Assembly (NCBI GenBank): GCA_964606575.1
Contig: CAZSHA010000008.1
Location: 1-53,549, forward strand
Length of the DNA: 53,549 bases
Reading direction: 5' to 3'
DNA from: RGIG4576 sp964606575
GTDB taxonomy: Bacteria > Bacteroidota > Bacteroidia > Bacteroidales > Muribaculaceae
Position numbers and translations under genes: made by a program. Within the stretch, counting starts at the first letter, position 1, and each line of letters begins with the position of its first letter. The notes beneath the pieces were generated by a model, which made no database searches, had not been told where the DNA came from, and was given only the letters and a program-made list of their open reading frames with translations. Positions 29,636-34,393 of the stretch are shown one piece after another.

Positions 29636-29720
29636 AGTATAATTGTTGAATTTTTTGGTAATGTGAATCTAGAGGATAAAAATATCTATGTTCATAGTTT
29701 GATAATGTTCTTGTAACCAT
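29616..29720 (-). CDS. 34-aa ORF upstream of and overlapping the helicase-like gene
   Basis: An ATG at 29718-29720 opens a 34-codon frame rich in Tyr and Gln that ends 20 nt inside the helicase gene (TAA at 29616-29618). Its overlap suggests translational coupling or a leader peptide. No homologue recognised and no TAG codon. Confidence 0.4.
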   Translation of the reverse strand: MVTRTLSNYEHRYFYPLDSHYQKIQQLYYDYIKN

Positions 29721-29790
29721 TTTCTGCAATTAAATTTGTTTTTTCTATATATATTATTTGCAAATTTTGGTTACACTCAATTTAAAATAA

Positions 29791-29810
29791 TAAGAGCCTT
29801 TCAGCTCTTA
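29791..29810 (-). terminator. Intrinsic terminator
   Basis: Perfect 7-bp stem TAAGAGC / GCTCTTA with a 6-nt loop, followed on the minus strand by TTATTTT. It ends the HNH transcript and the short transcript initiated at 29897-29927. Confidence 0.75.
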
Positions 29811-29885
29811 CTATTCCCAAAAAACACGTAAAACTATGACAAAATCTAACTTACATATATATCGAGCTATCTAATCTTTTTTCAT
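29808..29885 (-). CDS. Possible 25-aa TAG-containing micro-ORF or small RNA
   Basis: A good promoter (29897-29927) lies just upstream and a terminator (29791-29810) just downstream, so a transcript of about 100 nt is expected. It contains ATG-AAA-AAA-GAT-TAG...; if TAG is sense it encodes 25 aa with TAG at codons 5 and 25. Under the standard code it is a 4-aa peptide. It may instead be a regulatory RNA. I checked whether it folds as a tRNA and see no T-arm. Confidence 0.3.
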
Positions 29886-29896
29886 TTTATTCTATT

Positions 29897-29927
29897 CAAA
29901 TATAGTCATTAAAAAATCGAAGTCAAA
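29897..29927 (-). promoter_or_regulatory. Strong Bacteroidota-type phage promoter
   Basis: Minus strand -33 TTTG (29924-29927) and -7 TATATTTG (29897-29904), spacing 19 bp: an excellent match to the Bacteroidota consensus. It fires leftwards into the short unit 29791-29890 and, if the terminator is read through, the helicase and late genes. Confidence 0.75.
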
Positions 29928-29983
29928 ATAGATTTTGCACTTTCTTAAATAATGATGTTTAGAGGTCTATAACGTGCGTATTC

Positions 29984-30295
29984 TTATGTTGTGGCTCGCT
30001 TGTGGGTGCTGTTATGAAGTTTAGAATGATGATTCTTGCATAGGCTCATAAGGTTTCCGAAGTCATAAGCCTTGTAAAGTCGGGTGTTGCCTGCGTAGTT
30101 CATAAAGCTATCTATATGGTGAACGTCAATAGCAGGGGTTATTTTGCCTTCTTGCAGGCATATTTCGCAAAGTGGATTAAATTGTAATTTGGACTGTCTG
30201 AGTTTTCTCCAGCGTGTTGTGTTGTATATTTCTTTGCGTTCTTGTTCTTTATGTTGAATTATTTTCTATTTCTTTGGTTTATTTAAGTATGGCAT
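29984..30295 (-). CDS. HNH endonuclease (TAG-recoded)
   Basis: 103 aa with TAG as Gln at codon 10; the standard code would leave a 9-residue peptide. 'TTRWRKLRQSKLQFNPLCEIC' (zinc Cys pair CEIC), 'AIDVHHIDSF' (His metal/catalytic pair) and 'LMSLCKNHHSKLHNS' (second Cys and final His) are the HNH core. Phage HNH proteins of this size assist terminase in cutting concatemers. It lies between the hicAB terminator and the helicase block. Stop TAA. Confidence 0.88.
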
Positions 30296-30322
30296 AATGT
30301 AGTGGTATTTAATAATAAAAGA

Positions 30323-30341
30323 GGTTGCAATAAATGCAACC
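30323..30341 (-). terminator. Terminator after hicB
   Basis: Perfect stem GGTTGCA / TGCAACC with 5-nt loop, followed on the minus strand by TCTTTTATTATT. It closes the hicAB operon about 37 bp after the hicB TAG. Confidence 0.82.
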
Positions 30342-30377
30342 CCAAGCAATTAAAAAAGTTAAGCTGTCAAACAAAAA

Positions 30378-30788
30378 CTAATGAATTGCTAAAAATGCTT
30401 CACCTATACGGTGAAGTCCTGATATAATACGTTCACGCTGCGCGGGTCTAGGCTCTTTTAAAGATGATGCGTAGTGTGTTAGTTGCTTTTGATTTATACC
30501 ACTTACACGACTAATTGCTGCCATAGTGGTATATTGTTCTGCATCACGCAATATGGCAGATATATGTAGGTCGTACTCTATTTTATAATCTCCAGTAGCT
30601 AACCATTCAGGGAGATATTCGCCATCGGCTAACATATCTTTAATTTGTGTTTCTAAAGAGCTTTTAAAAGCGTCTTTTAATCCGTTCAGCGTTTTGTTAG
30701 TCACTATAATAGAACCAAATTCAGGTGTTCCCCATACACAAGAGAAATTTTTGTTACACCAATGTATTTCTACTGTTATTTTTTCCAT
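30378..30788 (-). CDS. hicB: HicB-type antitoxin with C-terminal HTH; ends at TAG
   Basis: 136 aa. The N-terminal region ('KITVEIHWCNKNFSCVWGTPEFGSIIVTNKTLNGLKDAFKSSL') fits the partial RNase-H fold of HicB antitoxins that plug the HicA active site. The C-terminal segment 'TTMAAISRVSGINQKQLTHYASSLKEPRPAQRERI' is an HTH for autoregulation. It follows hicA by 24 bp. The stop is TAG, directly before a terminator, so here TAG must act as a real stop; full suppression would add 23 residues and run through the terminator stem. Besides antitoxin duty it may be the prophage's resident repressor; no other CI-like protein is visible. Confidence 0.82.
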   Translation of the reverse strand: MEKITVEIHWCNKNFSCVWGTPEFGSIIVTNKTLNGLKDAFKSSLETQIKDMLADGEYLPEWLATGDYKIEYDLHISAILRDAEQYTTMAAISRVSGINQKQLTHYASSLKEPRPAQRERIISGLHRIGEAFLAIH

Positions 30789-30802
30789 AATTTATTTTTT
30801 GT

Positions 30803-30827
30803 GCAGGGTAACTTATCGCCACCCTGC
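30803..30827 (-). promoter_or_regulatory. Stem-loop 6 nt downstream of the hicA amber codon
   Basis: Perfect 7-bp stem GCAGGGT / ACCCTGC with an 11-nt loop that contains the hicA TAA stop. It begins 6 nt after the TAG at codon 58, the spacing of known readthrough-stimulating structures. No T-run follows, so it is not a terminator. Confidence 0.6.
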
Positions 30828-31007
30828 TTGTTTCTAAATGCTATTTAGTAAGAATTGACTTAAATTATCATTTTCTGAACCGTTTACGGTTACTCTACCT
30901 TTTTTAATTGGGTGCTTGAATTGTCTGTGACTTCCTTTTGTGGAAATTTTTATCCACCCATCTTCTTCAAGCATTTTAATTACTTCCTTTACTTTGTATT
31001 TTTTCAT
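30813..31007 (-). CDS. hicA: HicA-type mRNA interferase toxin with internal amber codon
   Basis: 64 aa if TAG at codon 58 (30834-30836) is read as Gln, ending in TAA. 'MLEEDGWIKISTKGSHRQFKHPIKKGRVTVNG' is the HicA double-stranded-RNA-binding fold with the catalytic His in KGSHRQF. The C-terminus reads 'LLNSI-TAG-KQAGWR', aligning with the 'SI-x-KQAG' ending of HicA proteins. Without readthrough the toxin stops at residue 57 and loses the conserved final helix. It has its own promoter with an embedded 16-bp palindrome. Confidence 0.88.
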
Positions 31008-31034
31008 TATTTATATTAGTTTTGTTTGACAATA

Positions 31035-31065
31035 CAAAGGTAGTAATATTACTACTATTAAACAA
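31035..31065 (-). promoter_or_regulatory. hicAB promoter with 16-bp palindromic operator
   Basis: -7 TACCTTTG (31035-31042), -33 TTG (31063-31065), 20-bp spacing. The spacer contains the perfect palindrome GTAGTAATATTACTAC (31040-31055), which overlaps the -7 element. Autorepression by HicB or the HicAB complex is the likely control. Confidence 0.82.
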
Positions 31066-31118
31066 GTAATTTGATTAGAATATTTAGTTATAAATAGGAT
31101 TTAACAATTATTACATAA

Positions 31119-31145
31119 AGCTCCGAACTGTAAAAGCTCGGAGCT
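31119..31145 (-). terminator. Hairpin after the second DUF5053-like gene
   Basis: Perfect 8-bp stem AGCTCCGA / TCGGAGCT, 11-nt loop, followed on the minus strand by TTTATG. It separates the DUF5053 unit from hicAB. Confidence 0.65.
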
Positions 31146-31183
31146 ACCTTTTCCTATAAAAATAGGGTGTTCAATTAAAAAGG

Positions 31184-31399
31184 CTATATCTTTTCTGCTG
31201 CTTTTCTAATTCTGTCAGATAGGTCAAATAAAGCTCCTTGAAGTTGTTTTGCTTCTTCAGCGGTAAACCCGCCAATTCCACCAACCCCATTTATACCATC
31301 CATTTTGTGATATAACCAAGAACTAGACTTATTAAAATAAGTGCGTGCAAACTCTCTCCAAGACACGGTCATTAATATATCTGATAGCTTTTGTTTCAT
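31184..31399 (-). CDS. DUF5053-like phage protein, ends at TAG
   Basis: 71 aa. 'SWREFARTYFNKSSSWLYHKMDGINGVGG..GGFTAEEAKQLQGALFDLSDRI' matches the DUF5053 pattern also seen in 31646-32035 (Y-F-x-K-(S/T)-x-SWL...F-T..E...L..AL.D). These are small early proteins of Bacteroidota phages with HTH-like appearance. The stop is TAG; readthrough would add only Gln-Pro-Phe before TAA. Start overlaps the previous gene's TGA (ATGA). Confidence 0.75.
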   Translation of the reverse strand: MKQKLSDILMTVSWREFARTYFNKSSSWLYHKMDGINGVGGIGGFTAEEAKQLQGALFDLSDRIRKAAEKI

Positions 31400-31581
31400 A
31401 TCATATTTTCAATTTTTTCTAATGTTTGATTCGCTGATATAAGAAGTGTATTAGCATAGGCTTCTAGCTGTTTCTTTTCTTCTTCTGTCTGTACTTCGTT
31501 CATTATACTTTGCAAATACTCCATTGTGTCAGGTGCTTGCAATTTTATCATTTCTTCTAACTTGTTTATCTTTTCTTTCAT
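31396..31581 (-). CDS. Small coiled-coil phage protein
   Basis: 61 aa from MKEKINKLEEMI; the longer frame to 31623 starts inside a strong terminator and is rejected. Entirely helical with heptads (Lys/Glu/Leu-rich). Flanked by two DUF5053-like genes and coupled by ATGA overlap to the second. Function unknown. Stop TGA, no TAG. Confidence 0.6.
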   Translation of the reverse strand: MKEKINKLEEMIKLQAPDTMEYLQSIMNEVQTEEEKKQLEAYANTLLISANQTLEKIENMI

Positions 31582-31598
31582 AGTTGTTATTATAAAAA

Positions 31599-31628
31599 GC
31601 CCTTTGTATGGCTCAAAATACAAAGGGC
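31599..31628 (-). terminator. Strong intrinsic terminator after first DUF5053-like gene
   Basis: Perfect 11-bp stem GCCCTTTGTAT / ATACAAAGGGC, 8-nt loop, followed on the minus strand by TTTTTAT. It begins 17 bp after the TAG stop of 31646-32035; readthrough of that TAG would carry the ribosome into the stem. Confidence 0.88.
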
Positions 31629-31645
31629 GGTGTAATTAAAACGTG

Positions 31646-32035
31646 CTACAAAGTGGCACTAATTGAGCCTATTGTTTTACTTATATCAGTTAAGGCGTAT
31701 CTCATTGTTTCTATTTCATTGTCGGTAAACTTTGTACGCTTCCCATTAACTGTATTTTCATTCAGTCTTTGAGCTAGCCAGCTTCTAGTTTTTCCAAAGT
31801 ATTTTTTAGCTAAATATGACATTGAAACAATCTTTGTGACTTCACCCAGTTTCTCAGCCATTGTCAACGCCTCTACTTCTTTGGCAGTTTCTTTTATGAG
31901 TGATTTTAAGGCAGATTCATATTCTTGCGGATTCTCCTCTTGCAACTTATACATTTCAGCTCTTACGGCTTCCTTTTCTTCTTTAGTCTTTGCGTTACGG
32001 TTCTGCTCCGCTAATTGTTTGATTTTATTATACAT
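31646..32035 (-). CDS. DUF5053-like phage protein, ends at TAG
   Basis: 129 aa. The N-terminal half is a charged coiled coil; the C-terminal half 'IVSMSYLAKKYFGKTRSWLAQRLNENTVNGKRTKFTDNEIETMRYALTDI' is DUF5053-like. It ends in TAG (31646-31648) directly before a strong terminator; readthrough would add 11 residues and stop at TGA inside the stem. This is one of the clearest cases in the prophage where TAG acts as stop. It lies in the early block next to the integrase. Confidence 0.8.
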   Translation of the reverse strand: MYNKIKQLAEQNRNAKTKEEKEAVRAEMYKLQEENPQEYESALKSLIKETAKEVEALTMAEKLGEVTKIVSMSYLAKKYFGKTRSWLAQRLNENTVNGKRTKFTDNEIETMRYALTDISKTIGSISATL

Positions 32036-32052
32036 ATATTTTATTTTTTATT

Positions 32053-32068
32053 CCCCTCTTACGAGGGG
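32053..32068 (-). promoter_or_regulatory. Hairpin with GTAA tetraloop before the DUF5053-like gene
   Basis: CCCCTC / GAGGGG stem closed by GTAA (a GNRA tetraloop) lies between the stop of the 50-aa ORF and the next ATG. It may stabilise the mRNA or act as attenuator; only an A-rich tract follows, so it is not a classic terminator. Confidence 0.4.
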
Positions 32069-32075
32069 GGATTGT

Positions 32076-32228
32076 TTAACTTTCGTTTTTAATTTTGTCC
32101 TCTAACTCTTTAATTTCTTTATCAACAACCCTTTTCTTAAATCGTTCGTTGAAGCTCTTGTAATATTCAAGATAGAAAATTAAATCATCTTCGGCTTCTT
32201 TTAGTTTTTTACTTTTTTTCTTTGCCAT
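32076..32228 (-). CDS. Small basic phage protein, 50 aa
   Basis: MAKKKSKKLKEAEDDL... is a highly charged, helical 50-aa protein, first gene after a well-formed promoter and operator. It is short but credible: start close behind the promoter and TAA stop just before the next gene. No family recognised. Confidence 0.55.
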   Translation of the reverse strand: MAKKKSKKLKEAEDDLIFYLEYYKSFNERFKKRVVDKEIKELEDKIKNES

Positions 32229-32252
32229 TTTGTTCTTGTTTTAATTACACCA

Positions 32253-32283
32253 CAAAGATAATAAACATTTGTTTATTGTGCAA
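32253..32283 (-). promoter_or_regulatory. Early leftward phage promoter with operator
   Basis: -7 TATCTTTG (32253-32260), -33 TTG (32281-32283), 20-bp spacing. The spacer is filled by the inverted repeat AATAAAC-ATTT-GTTTATT (32260-32277). The layout is the same as the hicAB promoter, suggesting repressor control of the early operon. Confidence 0.78.
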
Positions 32284-32549
32284 GTTTTTTACTATGTATT
32301 TTCAGAAAAATTTTGATGTTATTTGATTACTTAATTATTTCAATATTAGTGCTTAACTCTCTATATAAATGATAGAGAAAATAAGCCTATAAAGTTGTGA
32401 ATTTGTAAAATTAAGTCCTTTTAAGTCTATCGTTAATTCTGGTTGCGGACAAATGAGGGGCGTGTGGTTTAAAGCCTTATACGCTTAAAATTTCACCCCA
32501 TACCCCTTTATAGCTTGATTATTGCGTGAATTAACGGATGTTAACTGAT
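32284..32549. other. Intergenic region between integrase and early operon
   Basis: About 270 bp, AT-rich, without a credible gene. It holds a small hairpin (CTCTAT / ATAGAG near 32350-32375) and a degenerate GGTTTAAA copy near 32467. I looked here for a tRNA and found no tRNA-like T-arm. Confidence 0.5.
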
Positions 32550-33749
32550 TCATAAAGATAGGCGACTCATAGCTTCATTTATTTGCTCGTTTTCAAAACT
32601 ATCAAGGTAATATTTAGTTACTTGTTCCGAACTGTGTCCCATTATTTGGGATATTATAGCCGTTGGCACACCCGCCTTCTTCATTACAGTTGCTTGGCTA
32701 TGCCGTGCAACGTATGTAGTTAGCGTAATAGGCAGGTTCAATTCTTTACCTATCCTTTTTAACCATTCATTTACGTTGCTAATCGCTTTATGTATGCGGT
32801 TTAATTTCTGTACTTCCGTTTTGTGCAATGGTGAAAGAATAGGAAATAAGTAAGGTGAATCGTCTGTGTGGTATTTCTCAATAAGTTTTAACGCTTGCGG
32901 TTGCAATGGCAATTTAATTAGTTTGCCTGTCTTTTGTCGCCTATAAATCAATCTGCCATCTATTATATTGGTTTCAGTCAGGTTTGCTATATCTACAAAG
33001 TTTATTCCGCCAGCATAATATGTGAACGCAAATATATCAATAGGAAACTTCATAAAATTATTTGTGCAAGCATAATTTATAACACGTTCTACATCTTCTT
33101 TTTTCAACGCACGTTTTACAGTTTCTTCTTTTAACTTAGATACCTTATAACTTGCAAACGGATATAAATCTTTCTTCACAATTTGCTCCTTTATAGCAAC
33201 ATTATAAATAACTCTAAGCGACCTAAAGTATATGCCTATAGTATTTTCGGACTTTTTATTATAACGCAGCCATATCTCATATTTATTAAGCCACGATAAA
33301 TTTATGTCCTCAAACGGAATATTAAGATGCTTATTAAATGCGGTTAGAGAATTATAAGCCTGCTTAATTGAGTTAGCGTACCCCCTGCGATTCAGTAATA
33401 GCAAATTGTCTATAAAGTCTAAAAACACATCTCCTACAGATTTCTTACATTTAGGATTACGTGTTTTCTCAACAAGCGTAGTAGATGTGAACTCTTGATT
33501 AGTCGCCTTCATCTCTACTACCTTTGTTTGATATTCCTTTACTTTGTTGGTTATTATCAGTTCTATATATTCCTTATTAGGGCAGTTAGGATTTGGCTTA
33601 TTCAGCTTGAAGTCCCAATTTTCAGGCATTACTGATATGCCTAAACTCACATACTTACATTTACGGTCTTTTGTTACCCTTAACATTAAAGGCGATTCAT
33701 TGTTTCGTAACACCTTTGATTTGTAACATACTACATTTACGGTTGTCAT
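32550..33749 (-). CDS. int: Tyrosine recombinase, prophage integrase
   Basis: 399 aa. The N-terminal arm-binding domain ('MTTVNVVCYKSKVLRNNESPLMLRVTKDRKCKYVSLGI') and SAM-like core-binding domain ('FLDFIDNLLLLNRRGYANS') are typical of Bacteroidota integrases. The catalytic domain has the Lys in 'YRRQKTGK', 'YVARHSQATVMKKAG' (Arg), 'IMGHSSEQVTKYYLDSF' (His and Tyr). The first catalytic Arg is not at its usual place ('YYAGGINFVDIANL'), as in some Bacteroidota integrases such as IntDOT. No internal TAG, TGA stop, so it can be made in the lysogen. It sits beside attR and the GGTTTAAAC arm sites. Confidence 0.95.
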   Translation of the reverse strand: MTTVNVVCYKSKVLRNNESPLMLRVTKDRKCKYVSLGISVMPENWDFKLNKPNPNCPNKEYIELIITNKVKEYQTKVVEMKATNQEFTSTTLVEKTRNPKCKKSVGDVFLDFIDNLLLLNRRGYANSIKQAYNSLTAFNKHLNIPFEDINLSWLNKYEIWLRYNKKSENTIGIYFRSLRVIYNVAIKEQIVKKDLYPFASYKVSKLKEETVKRALKKEDVERVINYACTNNFMKFPIDIFAFTYYAGGINFVDIANLTETNIIDGRLIYRRQKTGKLIKLPLQPQALKLIEKYHTDDSPYLFPILSPLHKTEVQKLNRIHKAISNVNEWLKRIGKELNLPITLTTYVARHSQATVMKKAGVPTAIISQIMGHSSEQVTKYYLDSFENEQINEAMSRLSL

Positions 33750-33819
33750 AGTTTAAAATTGTTTTTTAAACATTCTGAAAAACCAATAAAAGGGGGACTA
33801 TTTTTCAAAAAATGTGTCT

Positions 33820-34030
33820 GGTTTAAACACTGGTTTAAACATTTTTGCGTTTTTAAAAGATAAACGTTTGATTATAAACGCTTTAAGTCTGATTTTTGGT
33901 TTAAACACGGTTTAAACACGGTTTAAACAGTTTTTTCTGCTCTCATTTAGTTAATACTTTGTCTATCAACTATATAGCTTTAAAATCTTGGTTTAAACAC
34001 TTGGTTTCTGGTTTAAACACTGGTTTAAAC
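33820..34030. repeat. Right-arm integrase sites (8 x GGTTTAAAC)
   Basis: Exact GGTTTAAAC copies start at 33820, 33832, 33898, 33909, 33920, 33990, 34010 and 34022, in clusters of 2, 3 and 3 with 11-12 bp (20 bp once) between starts; a degenerate copy (GGTTTCTGG) fills the 20-bp gap. One helical turn spacing and location between int and attR fit arm-type integrase/IHF architecture. Confidence 0.78.
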
Positions 34031-34076
34031 AAAACCCTCAAAATAGCCCATTTTAACCGTTTTTTAACATAAGAAA

Positions 34077-34104
34077 AGGCAGCTACTTTTGTTTGTAACT
34101 GCCT
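34077..34104 (-). terminator. Phage-supplied terminator for tRNA-Lys
   Basis: AGGCAGCTAC / GTAACTGCCT stem (one mismatch) followed on the minus strand by TTTTCTT. It lies 17 bp downstream of the tRNA-Lys CCA end and replaces the host terminator displaced to 7328-7354. Confidence 0.72.
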
Positions 34105-34120
34105 GATTATTAGCTTTTTA

Positions 34121-34169
34121 TTTGGTGACCTCGGAGAGGCTCGAACTCTCGACCCACTGATTAAGAGTC
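34121..34169. repeat. attR: 49-bp core repeat inside tRNA-Lys
   Basis: Identical to attL at 7362-7410. Here it forms the 3' part of an intact tRNA-Lys gene, so integration kept the tRNA functional. Confidence 0.97.
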
Positions 34170-34198
34170 AGTTGCTCTACCAACTGAGCTACGAAGTC
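34123..34198 (-). tRNA. tRNA-Lys (CTT), intact, prophage attachment gene
   Basis: 76 nt including encoded CCA. Acceptor GACTTCG pairs with CGAGGTC, the D-arm is standard, anticodon stem ACTGA/TCAGT has loop CTCTTAA (anticodon CTT), and the T-arm is GAGAG-TTCGAGC-CTCTC. The 3' half comes from the phage side of the 49-bp core. Confidence 0.97.
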
Positions 34199-34220
34199 AT
34201 CATGTTGTTGATTTCGGATG

Positions 34221-34250
34221 CAAAGTTACTTCTTTTTTTTGAATTAGCAA
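34221..34250 (-). promoter_or_regulatory. Promoter of tRNA-Lys
   Basis: -7 TAACTTTG (34221-34228) and -33 TTG (34248-34250), 19-bp spacing, on the minus strand about 22 bp upstream of the tRNA 5' end. It is host DNA and so unaffected by the prophage. Confidence 0.78.
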
Positions 34251-34323
34251 CTATTTTATCAAAAAAAATCACTAAAAACACCCAATAGCACCCTTTTTAT
34301 TTAGAATTTATGGTTTTATGGTG

Positions 34324-34331
34324 TATCTTTG
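34324..34331 (+). promoter_or_regulatory. -7 element for the GH31 gene
   Basis: TATCTTTG fits TAnnTTTG. It lies between an upstream ATG (34310) and the signal-peptide ATG (34394), which supports the downstream start. Confidence 0.55.
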
Positions 34332-34393
34332 CAAGGATATTACCAAAGCATGGTAATCACGAAATACAAATATTATTACTGTTGGAAACAAAA

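Larger units (their letters stand above)
7362..34169. mobile_element. Integrated prophage with TAG recoded to Gln in late genes
   Basis: The element is bounded by a perfect 49-bp direct repeat that is the 3' part of tRNA-Lys. It encodes a tyrosine integrase next to attR and a full HK97-like head and long non-contractile tail set (TerS, TerL, portal, protease, capsid, connectors, tube, chaperones, tape measure, tail tip, fibres). Base composition is visibly more AT-rich than the host flanks. Most genes between 10.4 and 30.3 kb contain in-frame TAG codons and become intact only when TAG is read as sense; none of them is closed by TAG. A siphovirus-like temperate phage is inferred from the long tape measure and absence of sheath genes. 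No endolysin was recognised. Confidence 0.97.

Noticed and set aside
29640..29720. Possible suppressor tRNA with CTA near TCCTCTAGATTC on the minus strand
   Set aside because: No anticodon stem pairs around the loop and there is no T-arm; the stretch is instead the 34-aa ORF ahead of the helicase.
29941..29990. CTCTAAA anticodon-like loop on the minus strand
   Set aside because: The flanking five-base arms do not pair and no D- or T-arm surrounds it; part of it overlaps the 3' end of the HNH gene.
31582..31623. Longer start for the 61-aa coiled-coil protein
   Set aside because: The extension is the terminator stem sequence translated.
33820..34030. CRISPR-like repeat array
   Set aside because: The repeat is only 9 bp, spacing is 11-12 bp, and copies occur at both att ends; there are no spacers of constant length and no cas genes.
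34310..34393. Upstream start for the GH31 gene
   Set aside because: The -7 box lies downstream of this ATG, and the residues it would add precede an obvious signal peptide starting at 34394.
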